Source: Zhongshania antarctica
Lineage (GTDB): Bacteria; Pseudomonadota; Gammaproteobacteria; Pseudomonadales; Spongiibacteraceae
Direction of reading: 5' to 3'
DNA: 64,000 nt
Assembly (NCBI RefSeq): GCF_014202945.1
Contig: NZ_JACHHW010000003.1
Span: 310,001 to 374,000, forward strand
Below are positions 17,757-26,809 of the stretch, one piece after another. Numbering within the stretch: position 1 is the first letter of the stretch; each line of letters starts with the position of its first letter. The position numbers and the translations under genes were made by a program. The notes under the pieces are model-generated. The model was not told where the DNA came from. It saw nothing but the letters and a program-made list of their open reading frames with translations, and did not search any database.

Positions 17757-17786
17757 TGTCTATTAGATGTCATTGCTTGTCATTGC
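17757..17786. promoter_or_regulatory. Helically phased TGTC repeats
   Basis: The 320-bp gap between the AraC gene and the dehydrogenase cluster carries TGTC at 17757, 17768 and 17778, i.e. every 10-11 bp. The last two are extended direct repeats, TGTCATTGC at 17768-17776 and 17778-17786. Tandem half-sites one helical turn apart fit AraC-family binding. The rest of the gap shows nothing else that I recognise. Confidence 0.45.
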
Positions 17787-17981
17787 CTACCCCGGCAATT
17801 AAAGCGACTCTCTACACTCAAAATTTGCCAGTCCTGAATCCTATGAATTCAGTTTGCACCAAACGTTAATATAAAACCGGTGCGCTAGAGGGCTTTGTTA
17901 CCAATCGCCGTCATTATTTTTGACGCGGACAGTGATATTTGCCAGCAAAAATAACACGCTATTTAAATGGAGTTCAAAATC

Positions 17982-19148
17982 ATGTTGCCGCGTAATTTTA
18001 CTGAAGAGCAGGTCATGTTTCGCACCGCTTACCGCAAATTTCTTGAGCAGGAAATTGCACCTCATATCGAGGACTGGCGGGAGCAAGGTATTGTCGATCG
18101 CGAAGCGTTTCAACGCGCCGGTAAACAAGGCTTTTTGATGATTTGGCCCGATGAACAATACGGCGGTATGGGCGATCGTGATTTTCGTTTTGAGCAAATT
18201 ATTATTGAAGAGACCAGTCGCATCTATGCGGGGGATTGGGCTAATACCTTGCATAGCCGTTTGGTTGGTCCGTATATCGACCGCTTTGGCAACGACGAGC
18301 AGAAAGCACGGTTTTTGCCGAAGTGCGTGAGTGGCGAGACCATACTGGCCATTGCCATGACCGAGCCTGATGCAGGTTCTGACTTGGCGGGAATGCGCGC
18401 CAGTGCCAAAGATAAGGGCGATCATTGGTTGCTCAACGGTACCAAAACTTATATTACCAACGGTATCAATTCTGATGTGGTGATTGTCGCTGCTAAAACT
18501 GATCCAGAGAACAATCCCCACGCCGTTGGTTTGTTCTTGGTAGAGCGGGGCATGGAAGGTTTTGAGCGCGGACGTAATTTGAAAAAAATGGGCATGAAGG
18601 CTCAGGACACCGCGGAGCTATTTTTCACCGATGTGCGCGTGCCTAAAGAAAACGTGCTGGGAGATCCAGGCCACGGTTTTATTTATCTTATGCAGGGCCT
18701 TGCTGAAGAGCGTTTGATTGGCGCTTGCGGATTTTTGTCGGGTGCGCATAAAGCGTTTGAAGTGACCAGAGAATTTACTCAGCAGCGCAAAGTGTTTGGC
18801 AAGCCGCTGTCTAAAATGCAAAACACCGAATTTAAAATGGCCGATCTGCGTACTGAACTTGATGTGGCGCAGGCTTATGTTGATCAGTGCGTAGCGGCCC
18901 ATAATCAGGGCGCCTTAACGTCTGAAGACGCGGCGAAGGCCAAGCTATTTACCAGTGAACTTTTGTGCAAAATGGTTGATGAAGGCGTTCAACTGCACGG
19001 CGGCGCCGGCTATATGGATGAATACCCTATTAGCCGCATGTACACCGATGCGCGTATCACCCGCATCTTTGCTGGTAGTTCAGAGATCATGAAACTGATT
19101 ATTGGTCGTGATTTGTACTCTGATAAATTTACGTCGTTTTTTGAGTAA
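17982..19148 (+). CDS. Acyl-CoA dehydrogenase (IVD/LCAD-like)
   Basis: A 388-aa acyl-CoA dehydrogenase that oxidises an acyl-CoA to the enoyl-CoA. Blocks seen are AIAMTEPDAGSDLAGMR, LNGTKTYITNG, QQRKVFGKPL, LHGGAGYMDEYPISRMY and the ending RIFAGSSEIMK. A Glu in LAEERLIGA is placed like the catalytic base of isovaleryl- and long-chain-type enzymes. The ATG at 17982 follows GGAG at the right spacing; an ATG at 17967 is less likely. It is first in a four-gene rightward cluster ending in an acyl-CoA ligase. Confidence 0.88.
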   Translation: MLPRNFTEEQVMFRTAYRKFLEQEIAPHIEDWREQGIVDREAFQRAGKQGFLMIWPDEQYGGMGDRDFRFEQIIIEETSRIYAGDWANTLHSRLVGPYIDRFGNDEQKARFLPKCVSGETILAIAMTEPDAGSDLAGMRASAKDKGDHWLLNGTKTYITNGINSDVVIVAAKTDPENNPHAVGLFLVERGMEGFERGRNLKKMGMKAQDTAELFFTDVRVPKENVLGDPGHGFIYLMQGLAEERLIGACGFLSGAHKAFEVTREFTQQRKVFGKPLSKMQNTEFKMADLRTELDVAQAYVDQCVAAHNQGALTSEDAAKAKLFTSELLCKMVDEGVQLHGGAGYMDEYPISRMYTDARITRIFAGSSEIMKLIIGRDLYSDKFTSFFE

Positions 19149-19202
19149 TTGTTTGGTTTTACCGCCCAACAATATTAATAACTGCTAAGAGACACACACA
19201 CT

Positions 19203-20381
19203 ATGTACGCTAAATTTAGTGACGCCGAACTGGCCTTTCAAAGTGAAGTGCGCAGCTTTATGCGGGACAACTACACCCCGGAACTCGATGCGCGCATTAA
19301 TCACCCAGACACGTTTAAAGAAGCCAGTATTGAATGGCAAAAATGCTTAGATCGCCAAGGTTGGGCTGCACACGGCTGGCCAGTAGAGCACGGCGGCCAG
19401 GCTTGGACCGCAACGCAGAAGTATATTTATAGCACTGAACTGGCTGCTGCTGGTGCCCCAGATGTTGTGCCTATGGGCATAAAAATGGTGGCGCCCGTGC
19501 TTTACAGCTATGCCTCAGACGAACAAAAACAACGTTTTTTGCCGCCTACTAAGGCGTCTGATATTTGGTGGTGTCAGGGCTATTCAGAACCCGGTGCCGG
19601 TTCAGATTTGGCCGCCTTGCAAACTAAGGCCGTGCGCGACGGTGATGACTATTTGGTGACCGGTACCAAAATTTGGACAACCTATGCCCAGTATGCCGAC
19701 TGGATATTCTGCTTGGTACGCACCAGCAATGAAGGCAAGCCGCAGCAGGGTATTAGCTTCCTGTTGATCGACATGAAAAGCCCCGGGGTGACAGTGTCGC
19801 CTATTATCTCAATTGATGACGAGCATCACCTCAACGAGGTGAGTTTCGACAATGTGCGTGTTCCTGTGAGCAATCGCATTGGCGAAGAGAATCAAGGTTG
19901 GACCTACGCCAAGGCTTTGCTGACCTATGAACGCACCGCACTGTCTGGTGTTGGCTACTGTAAACGCACGCTGGCCACCATTCGCGAAATGGCGGCGCAG
20001 AGTCATAATCAAGCGCCTTCGCTGCTTAGTTCGCCGGATTTTCAGGCGCGCTTAGCCGATGTTGAAATGGACGTTATGGCGCTGGAATTCTTAGAGCTGC
20101 GAGTACTGAGCGCGATAGATAGCGGCTCGGCACCGGGTATGGAATCGTCGCTCTTAAAACTGAAGGGCACGGAAATGCAGCAAGCTGTGCAGAGTCTGCA
20201 ATGGGACGTGGCCGCGAGTTTTGGCGGTGTGCTACCCGCTGAACACGGCGCTGAAGCCCTTTGGCAAAGCAGCGGCAATATGGCGCGACGCAGCTATATG
20301 TTCGGCCGCGCGAGCACTATATACGGCGGCAGCAATGAAGTGCAGCGCAATATTATCGCCAAATTCGCATTGGGTTTATAA
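19203..20381 (+). CDS. Acyl-CoA dehydrogenase, large subunit (pimeloyl-type)
   Basis: A 392-aa dehydrogenase resembling the large subunit of pimeloyl-CoA dehydrogenase-type heteromers. It has AAHGWPVEHGGQAWT, WCQGYSEPGAGSDLAALQ, TGTKIWTTYAQYADW and the ending STIYGGSNEVQRNIIAK. The following gene, 21 bp downstream, is its small-subunit partner. Together they would act on a dicarboxylyl- or alicyclic acyl-CoA; the substrate cannot be fixed from sequence. It is the third two-subunit dehydrogenase gene set in 20 kb if the 17982 gene is counted separately. Confidence 0.87.
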   Translation: MYAKFSDAELAFQSEVRSFMRDNYTPELDARINHPDTFKEASIEWQKCLDRQGWAAHGWPVEHGGQAWTATQKYIYSTELAAAGAPDVVPMGIKMVAPVLYSYASDEQKQRFLPPTKASDIWWCQGYSEPGAGSDLAALQTKAVRDGDDYLVTGTKIWTTYAQYADWIFCLVRTSNEGKPQQGISFLLIDMKSPGVTVSPIISIDDEHHLNEVSFDNVRVPVSNRIGEENQGWTYAKALLTYERTALSGVGYCKRTLATIREMAAQSHNQAPSLLSSPDFQARLADVEMDVMALEFLELRVLSAIDSGSAPGMESSLLKLKGTEMQQAVQSLQWDVAASFGGVLPAEHGAEALWQSSGNMARRSYMFGRASTIYGGSNEVQRNIIAKFALGL

Positions 20382-20402
20382 GCTCACGCAGGAGAGTAAG
20401 TA

Positions 20403-21530
20403 ATGGATTTTTCGTTAAGTGAAGAACAGCTCATGCTTAAAGACAGCGTGACAAAATTTATGGCCGCTAATTACAGCCCTGAACAGCGCGGCGAGATTAT
20501 CAAAAAGGCAGATGGTGCTGGCCATTGGGCGAGCTTTGCTGAACTCGGTTGGCTCACGGTGCCGTTTTCCGAAGCGGCGGGCGGCTTTGGCGGCAATATT
20601 GTTGATACCTGTGTGTTGATGGAAGAATTTGGCAAGGTATTGGTGGTAGAACCCTACTGGTCGAGTATTGTATTGGCGGGGCAGTTACTGGCCCGGAGCA
20701 GCAATGCTGAACTGAGCCAAGCCTTATTGCCTGCAATAATGGCGGGTGAATCCCAAGCTAGCTTTGCGTGGTTAGAAGCCCAGGGCGAGTTCAATTTAAG
20801 CCACGTGAGTTCCACTGCCCAACAAGACGGTGACGACTTCATTCTGAATGGTGAAAAACAGCTGGTATTAAACGCCGCCGCTGATTTTATTCTATTGCCC
20901 GCTCGCAGCAGCGGTAGTGTAAATAGCGAACAAGGTATTAGTTTGTTTAAGATTGATGCGCGGCATCCAGCGCTAGTGCGTGAAGAAGTGGCCTTGATGG
21001 ATGGCCAGCGCGCGGTAAATATCCGCTTTAATGATCTGCGCGTGCCTGCCAGCGACATGTTAACAGCAGAAGGCGAGGCCTATTCGCTGATTGCCGATGT
21101 CGTCGAAGAAGCGCTGATCGCACTTTGCGCCGAGGCAGTGGGCGCGATGGAATACTTGTATAAGGCCACCGCGGAATACGCCAATACCCGTAAGCAATTT
21201 GGTACGGCAATTGGTAAGTTTCAGGCGCTTCAGCACCGTATGGTCGATATGTTTATGGCCACCGAACTGTGCCGGTCGCTGCTAATTCGCGCGCAGTGCT
21301 CGGTATTGGACGACAGCAGTGATCGTCAGAAAGACATCGCGGCGCTTAAATCAATGGTCGGGAAATACGGTCGTAAGGTGGCCGAAGAAGCTGTACAGTT
21401 GCATGGCGGTATGGGCGTGAGTAATGAAATGCCCATTGGTCATTATCTGAAACGATTGATGATGATCGACAGCTATTTTGGAAATGCAGCAACGCAGCGT
21501 CGCAACTTTTGCGAATTAAGCTACGCTTGA
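20403..21530 (+). CDS. Acyl-CoA dehydrogenase, small subunit (pimeloyl-type)
   Basis: A 375-aa acyl-CoA dehydrogenase homologue with the N-terminal SEEQLMLKDSVTKF, a diverged middle domain and the C-terminal NTRKQFGTAIGKFQALQHR and LHGGMGVSNEMPIGHYLKR blocks. The ending lacks the GGTSEIQR-type motif, as in PimD-like small subunits. GGAGAG precedes the ATG. It is paired with the gene at 19203 and followed within 50 bp by the ligase gene. Confidence 0.86.
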   Translation: MDFSLSEEQLMLKDSVTKFMAANYSPEQRGEIIKKADGAGHWASFAELGWLTVPFSEAAGGFGGNIVDTCVLMEEFGKVLVVEPYWSSIVLAGQLLARSSNAELSQALLPAIMAGESQASFAWLEAQGEFNLSHVSSTAQQDGDDFILNGEKQLVLNAAADFILLPARSSGSVNSEQGISLFKIDARHPALVREEVALMDGQRAVNIRFNDLRVPASDMLTAEGEAYSLIADVVEEALIALCAEAVGAMEYLYKATAEYANTRKQFGTAIGKFQALQHRMVDMFMATELCRSLLIRAQCSVLDDSSDRQKDIAALKSMVGKYGRKVAEEAVQLHGGMGVSNEMPIGHYLKRLMMIDSYFGNAATQRRNFCELSYA

Positions 21531-21575
21531 TGCGAATGCAGTGCGGGCAACAATAACAATAATTTGGAGAGCGTC

Positions 21576-23126
21576 ATGAAGATGTTTAACAACATCAATG
21601 ACCACACGTCCTACCACGCCAAGCGGCGTGGTGAGGTGATGATGGTCAGCGATAATATTAAGACTTTGAGTTACGCAGAGGCGTGGGATCATATCAATGC
21701 GATCGCCGCCCATATACAGGCAGAGGGCATTAGCAAGGGCGACAGAGTCGCAATTCTGGCTAAAAACTCCGTCGACAATATCTGCATCTTCCTTGCATGC
21801 GCGCGCATTGGCGCAGTTGCAGTCGGGCTTAATTATCGCCTGACGCTCTCTGAACTTGATTTTATTTCCAGCAATGCTGGGGCAAAATTCCTGTTTATGG
21901 ACCAAGAGTTTAATAGCCTGCGTGGCGATTACCTCAATAGTATTAATAGCGTATGCCTTGATAGCGACGAAAATGCGCCGATTTTAGCCGAGTGGCTGGC
22001 AACGCCAGCGAGCTTGACTGAGGTCGAGGTCAATGGCGACGATATTCTGTTTCAAATGTACACCAGTGGTACGACCGGTTTGCCAAAGGGTGTATTGATC
22101 AGCCACGGCAATGTGCTGGCTAACTCTTACCAGGCGCCGCTGAGCACCGGTATTGGCTTTAGAGAAGGGGATCGCGCGCTTGTGATCGCACCTTCATTTC
22201 ACGCTGTTGGTTTGGTTGGTGCTTTGCTTGGGGTGATCTACGGTTGTTCCCTTATTATTCATCGCGACTACGATCCGGTGGGCATGGTTGAAACCTTGGC
22301 CAAAGAGCACATTAATTCAGTTGCCGTTATTCCAGTGATGCTGCAATTCTCATTGGCGATGGTGCCGAATATTAAGGACTACGATTTCTCGGAGCTGCAC
22401 ACCATTAATTATGGTGCCTCACCGATTTCAGAAACCTTGTTAAAAGAATGCATTGACGCCTTTGGTTGCGATTTTGTACAGGGCTACGGCCAAACCGAAG
22501 CGACCATGGCGCTGACCTTCCTCACCGCCTCGGACCATCGCAAGGCCCTGGCTGGTCAGCCAGAATTGCTGCGCTCATGTGGTCGCGCGGTGTTTGGCTC
22601 AGAGATTAAAATTGTTGGCAACGACGGCCAAGAACTCGCCGTGGGCGAAATCGGTGAAATCGTCGCCAAGGGCCCGCAGATTATGCAGGGCTACTGGAAA
22701 AACCCTGAGGCTACTGCCAAGACAGTGATCGATGGTTGGCTGCATACCGGCGATGCCGGTCGTATGGATGAAGATGGCTATATCTACATTCAAGACCGTG
22801 TCAAAGACATGATTATTTCTGGCGGTGAGAATATCTACCCTGCAGAAATTGAAAACCATCTTGTGTCGCACCCGCAAATTCAAGACGCCTCGGTTATCGG
22901 TGTGCCCGATGCCAAGTGGGGTGAAGTGCCTCTAGCTGTGCTGGTTTCGGGTGGTCAGCCAGAGTTGAGCGCGGAGGAACTGACTGAATTCTGTCGCGAA
23001 AAACTGGCCGGTTACAAGATTCCGCGCAAGCTGGAATACATTGCTGCCTTGCCCCGTAATCCTACGGGCAAGGTGTTGAAAAAAGATATTCGGGTAATGA
23101 TGGCAGAGAAGTATCCAGCGGTGTAA
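21576..23126 (+). CDS. AMP-forming acyl-CoA ligase
   Basis: An ANL-superfamily acyl-CoA synthetase of 516 aa that activates a carboxylic acid with ATP and CoA. Motifs in order are the P-loop YTSGTTGLPKG, GYGQTEA, the hinge region LHTGDAGRMDEDGYIYIQD, SGGENIYPAEIE and the C-terminal lysine in PTGKVLKK. The start at 21576 follows GGAGAG; the four residues encoded upstream (from 21564) are not needed. It closes the AraC-linked operon and probably supplies the acyl-CoA used by the three dehydrogenase genes before it. Confidence 0.9.
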   Translation: MKMFNNINDHTSYHAKRRGEVMMVSDNIKTLSYAEAWDHINAIAAHIQAEGISKGDRVAILAKNSVDNICIFLACARIGAVAVGLNYRLTLSELDFISSNAGAKFLFMDQEFNSLRGDYLNSINSVCLDSDENAPILAEWLATPASLTEVEVNGDDILFQMYTSGTTGLPKGVLISHGNVLANSYQAPLSTGIGFREGDRALVIAPSFHAVGLVGALLGVIYGCSLIIHRDYDPVGMVETLAKEHINSVAVIPVMLQFSLAMVPNIKDYDFSELHTINYGASPISETLLKECIDAFGCDFVQGYGQTEATMALTFLTASDHRKALAGQPELLRSCGRAVFGSEIKIVGNDGQELAVGEIGEIVAKGPQIMQGYWKNPEATAKTVIDGWLHTGDAGRMDEDGYIYIQDRVKDMIISGGENIYPAEIENHLVSHPQIQDASVIGVPDAKWGEVPLAVLVSGGQPELSAEELTEFCREKLAGYKIPRKLEYIAALPRNPTGKVLKKDIRVMMAEKYPAV

Positions 23127-23144
23127 TGAGCACCTATTACCGTG

Positions 23145-23165
23145 ACCTCAAATAGCCTTTGAGGT
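23145..23165 (+). terminator. Hairpin after the ligase operon
   Basis: A perfect 8-bp stem (ACCTCAAA with TTTGAGGT) with a 5-nt loop lies 19 bp after the ligase stop. A second hairpin (CGGGGCA with TGCCCCG, 23188-23216) follows and ends in GTTTACGTTT. One of the two is likely to end the transcript. Confidence 0.5.
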
Positions 23166-23250
23166 GATGCTCAGTAGCCAGTAGAATCGGGGCATTTATA
23201 CACGGATGTTGCCCCGGTTTACGTTTGGCTTTAGTGTGGTCGGTGTTCGC

Positions 23251-23272
23251 TGGCGAGGTTTAAACCTCGCCA
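23251..23272. repeat. 22-bp perfect palindrome
   Basis: Both halves match exactly with no loop: TGGCGAGGTTT followed by its reverse complement AAACCTCGCCA. It lies in the 190-bp gap between the ligase and the truncated beta-lactamase-like gene. It could be an operator, part of a terminator or a dispersed palindromic repeat. Confidence 0.6.
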
Positions 23273-23318
23273 TAGGGCGCCACAGGCGCAGCCTAAGGTC
23301 TATTGATAAGTATGTTCG

Positions 23319-23855
23319 ATGAGGCATATATTCGTCGCGCTGTTACTGGCCCTCGCCGTGATGAGTCCATCCCAAATCTGGGCGAGTGAAGAACTGCCCA
23401 CCTCAAAAAATAAGCAACTCACCTACAGTGTTTATCTGCACATCTCCCATAAAGTCGTTGATGGCTTTGGCCTGGTTGATTCAAATGGTCACGTCGTCCT
23501 TATTGGCAGCGAGGCCTATATTGTCGACACACCATGGTCGGCGCAAGATACCGAAACAGTGCCGCAGTGGGTTAAACCCCAGGGATTTACACTGAAAGGC
23601 GTGGTTTCAACGCATTTCCATGAAGACCGCACGGCGGGTATTGAATACCTTAATGCCAAGGCCATAGCCACTTACACCCCAGCTCGAAACAATAAAATAT
23701 TGCAGAATGCTGGCAAACCCCTAGCGGCAAACACCTTCAATACAAATAATTTTTGGCCGGTAAAGGCGCACATAGACGTTTTTTATCTGGGCGCAGGGCA
23801 TGCTCAAGACAGTGTCGTTGTCTGGCTGCCAGAGCATAAGCTACTTTTAACATGA
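23319..23855 (+). pseudogene. Truncated class B1 metallo-beta-lactamase-like protein
   Basis: A 178-aa exported protein with a clear signal peptide (cleavage near IWASEE) and the start of a subclass B1 metallo-beta-lactamase fold. The zinc ligands of the first site are present: THFHED (His99, His101, Asp103) and GAGHAQDSVVVWLP (His161). The frame stops at KLLLT, just before the position where family members carry the GGC cysteine ligand. The last helix and final His ligand are also missing, about 70 aa in all. The next gene begins 10 bp after the stop, so the 3' end was lost by deletion. It is probably inactive. Confidence 0.75.
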
Positions 23856-23865
23856 CGCGTATACC

Positions 23866-25101
23866 ATGATGACAGTCGTTGATGCTGGCCAGCCGGAAAT
23901 GCTGGCGCGTTTGCGGCGTATGGCGCTATCTGCACAGGGCCTATTGCAAGCGCAGCCTTATGGGCGCGGAATAGAGGGTGCGCGTAAGGCAATTCGGCAC
24001 TTGGCTTATGTGCAAATCGATACCATCTCGGTGGTAGAGCGGGCGCATCATCATGTTTTGTATTCGCGGGTGCCTAATTTCCAACCGACGATGACGAATC
24101 AGATGTTGTTGAATGGCGACATTTTTGAGTATTGGACGCACGCTGCGGCGCTTATTCCCATTGAAGATTTTCGTTTCTCTTTACCGTATAAGCATGCAAT
24201 TAAGTGCGGCCGTACCCACTGGTTTAAAACGCCAGATAAAAAGTTGATGAGGGAATTGTTAGCCCGTATTCGTATCGATGGCCCGCTGCGATCTCGTGAC
24301 CTCGAAGCCAATACTAAGCAGCGCGCGGGTTGGTGGGATTGGAAACCCGCCAAAAAAGCTTTGGAACAGTTGTATATGCAGGGTGACCTCATGGTGAGCA
24401 AGCGCGAGGGCTTCCAAAAAACCTATGATCTCACCGAGCGGGTGCTGCTGGGCAATATAAACACATTCATGCCCAGTGTGGATGAATTCGCTGCGCATAT
24501 AATAGATCAGCAGCTGCGCTGCCACGGATTAGTCGCATTAAAGGGCTTCACCTACCTGCGGCGCGACACTGAGCTGCGCAAAGCAGTAAAGGCACAAGTG
24601 GCTGAGCGCTTGGCGATGGGTAATTTGGAGCAAGTGCAGGCGAGCAATGGCGAAGTGTTTATTGTACACGCGGGTGCGCTAGCGCGGCCGCTACCGAGGC
24701 TGAACAAACGTCTCATGATTCTCTCGCCATTTGATAATAGTGTTATTCAGCGTGACCGCCTTAAAGCCTTGTTTCAGTTTGATTATCAAATAGAATGCTA
24801 TGTCCCCGAAGCCAAGCGCAAGTACGGCTACTTTAGTCTGCCACTACTTTACGGCGATGAATTTATTGGGCGTATGGATTGCAAAGCTCATCGCAAGGAA
24901 CGCCATTTGGAAATTAAATTTCTGCACTTTGATGTGCACAATAACGACGAGGAAATGCTCATTTCCGCTTTTGTAGCCGCCGTGAGCCAATTCTGTCAGT
25001 TCCAAAACTGTGATGCAGTGTCGTTGACAAAAGTTTATCCAGAACAGTTCTGTCAGCGTTTGCAAAGCGCCTTAGCGCCGCTGCGCCGTAAGCCGCAATA
25101 A
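23866..25101 (+). CDS. YcaQ/AlkX-type winged-helix DNA glycosylase
   Basis: A 411-aa HTH_42-family protein like E. coli YcaQ, which removes alkylated bases and unhooks interstrand crosslinks. The catalytic Q-x-D motif typical of the YcaQ branch is visible in YVQIDTI near residue 51. Winged-helix blocks such as GPLRSRDLE and LSPFDNSVIQRDR follow. It begins 10 bp after the truncated beta-lactamase-like gene with little ribosome site, so its own promoter may have been altered by the deletion. A role in DNA repair in the cytoplasm is likely. Confidence 0.85.
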   Translation: MMTVVDAGQPEMLARLRRMALSAQGLLQAQPYGRGIEGARKAIRHLAYVQIDTISVVERAHHHVLYSRVPNFQPTMTNQMLLNGDIFEYWTHAAALIPIEDFRFSLPYKHAIKCGRTHWFKTPDKKLMRELLARIRIDGPLRSRDLEANTKQRAGWWDWKPAKKALEQLYMQGDLMVSKREGFQKTYDLTERVLLGNINTFMPSVDEFAAHIIDQQLRCHGLVALKGFTYLRRDTELRKAVKAQVAERLAMGNLEQVQASNGEVFIVHAGALARPLPRLNKRLMILSPFDNSVIQRDRLKALFQFDYQIECYVPEAKRKYGYFSLPLLYGDEFIGRMDCKAHRKERHLEIKFLHFDVHNNDEEMLISAFVAAVSQFCQFQNCDAVSLTKVYPEQFCQRLQSALAPLRRKPQ

Positions 25102-25112
25102 GCGAGCACCTG

Positions 25113-25568
25113 ATGAAAATTTATTACTACCCAATTATTTTATTAATTGCAGGCCTTCTGTACTCCTATTGGTTTGGCTATACGCCCGCATTGGTGGGCT
25201 TGCTTTATTTTATGAGCAGTGTCGTTTCATATGCGCTCTATGCCAAAGACAAAAAGGCGGCAAAACGTGGCGCTTGGCGAGTGCAGGAGAATACTCTGCA
25301 TTTGACTGCTTTACTGGGTGGGTGGCCGGGCGCACTTATCGCTCAGCAACGACTTAGGCATAAAACCCAAAAAGTCCGCTTCCGTGTGGTGTTTGCCGTG
25401 ACGTTTTTATTAAACATTGGCCTGCTTGCTTGGCTGCACACGCCCAATGCCTCCCAAAACTTGCGTTATTATGGCGATAAAACCGGGGATTGGGCGGTGG
25501 GCCAGTTTGGCGTAAATCTAGGTACTGCTATTGTGCAGGAGTTAACTGGGTTTCACCGGCCGCGTTAG
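25113..25568 (+). CDS. DUF1294 membrane protein
   Basis: A 151-aa membrane protein of the DUF1294 family, which is often fused to or near cold-shock domains. It has about three membrane segments (IILLIAGLLYSYWFGY, LVGLLYFMSSVVSYALYA and VVFAVTFLLNIGLLAWL). The family core reads YAKDKKAAKRGAWRVQE, TLHLTALLGGWPGALIAQQ. It starts 11 bp after the glycosylase gene. The biochemical role of the family is unknown. Confidence 0.82.
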   Translation: MKIYYYPIILLIAGLLYSYWFGYTPALVGLLYFMSSVVSYALYAKDKKAAKRGAWRVQENTLHLTALLGGWPGALIAQQRLRHKTQKVRFRVVFAVTFLLNIGLLAWLHTPNASQNLRYYGDKTGDWAVGQFGVNLGTAIVQELTGFHRPR

Positions 25569-25646
25569 GCTTAATACGCGAGGGCAGGGGTAAAGCTTCA
25601 TTCTCGCGACTCAAATAGCCGTGTTTACTTTTGAATGGGATACGCA

Positions 25647-26696
25647 ATGAATATAAAAGAACTTCTCGGCGTCGAGCTACCTATTATTCAAGCGCCGATG
25701 GCGGGGGTGCAAAACCACGAACTTGCTGTTGCTGTATCCAATGCCGGCGGCTTGGGTTCGCTGCCCTGTGCCATGCTCAGTTCAGATGCCTTGCATACGG
25801 AATTAAGCGCACTGACGACGAAGACGAGTGAACCGTATAATCTTAATTTTTTCTGCCATGTGCCACCAGAACCGGACGCGGAGCGAGAGCGAAACTGGCG
25901 CCAGGCGCTGGCGCCGTATTTTGCTGAGCTGGGTATAGATGTAAATGCCATACCCGAGGGAGCAGGGCGCAGGCCTTTTAGCGCTGAAACAGCAGAGGTC
26001 TTGGGGGAATTTAAACCGCCAGTAGTGAGTTTTCATTTTGGCCTGCCAGCACCGGAATTAATGGCGAAAATACGCGCTTGGGGCGGAAAGATAATTTCAA
26101 GCGCCACCACCGTCGATGAAGCGCGCTGGCTCGAGGCGCGCGGTGCAGATGCGGTCATCGCCCAAGGATTAGAGGCGGGCGGGCATCGCGGATTCTTTTT
26201 GTCGACGGATCTCAATACCCAAGTTGGCACCTTTGCCCTGCTGCCGCAAATTGCCAGCGCGGTAAATATTCCTGTGATTGCGGCGGGCGGAATCGCCGAC
26301 AGTGCCGGCGTTGATGCGGCTGTTAAATTCGGCGCGATAGCGGCTCAAATTGGCACCGCCTATTTACTTTGTCCCGAGGCTAACACCAGCCCAATTCATC
26401 GCGCAGCCCTGCAAAGTGACGCCGCTAAAATTACCGCGCTCACTAATTTGTTCAGCGGTGGTGCGGCGCGTGGCATTGTAAACCGCTTAATCCGCGAGCT
26501 TGGGCCGATAAATGGCCTCGCTCCAAAATTTCCGCTGGCGGCAACAGCCATTGCGTCTTTGCGGGCTGGGGCAGAAAGTTTGGGCAGTGGCGATTTCTCG
26601 CCCTTGTGGGCTGGACAGAATGTGAGTGGCTGCAAAGAAATTTCGGCGCAGTTGTTGACCAAGGCGCTGGCGAAATCATTTTATAAGTCACACTGA
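25647..26696 (+). CDS. Nitronate monooxygenase-family protein
   Basis: A 349-aa FMN-dependent TIM-barrel enzyme of the nitronate monooxygenase/2-nitropropane dioxygenase family, which oxidises alkyl nitronates. Blocks include LPIIQAPMAGVQNHELAVAV, EARGADAVIAQGLEAGGHRG, IPVIAAGGIADSAGV and QIGTAYLLCPEA. The His in GGHRG matches the active-site position of class I enzymes. The ATG at 25647 follows GGGA. The related FabK-type enoyl reductases are the alternative, but the GGHRG context favours the monooxygenase. Confidence 0.85.
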   Translation: MNIKELLGVELPIIQAPMAGVQNHELAVAVSNAGGLGSLPCAMLSSDALHTELSALTTKTSEPYNLNFFCHVPPEPDAERERNWRQALAPYFAELGIDVNAIPEGAGRRPFSAETAEVLGEFKPPVVSFHFGLPAPELMAKIRAWGGKIISSATTVDEARWLEARGADAVIAQGLEAGGHRGFFLSTDLNTQVGTFALLPQIASAVNIPVIAAGGIADSAGVDAAVKFGAIAAQIGTAYLLCPEANTSPIHRAALQSDAAKITALTNLFSGGAARGIVNRLIRELGPINGLAPKFPLAATAIASLRAGAESLGSGDFSPLWAGQNVSGCKEISAQLLTKALAKSFYKSH

Positions 26697-26809
26697 CGCC
26701 CTAGCGTTACTCGTATTTGGTGAGAATGTCGTGTTGAACTGTATAAATACGCGCCTAAGTGCAATATTTTACGGGCCTAGCGGCGCCATAATTAATGAAA
26801 GTAGAGATG

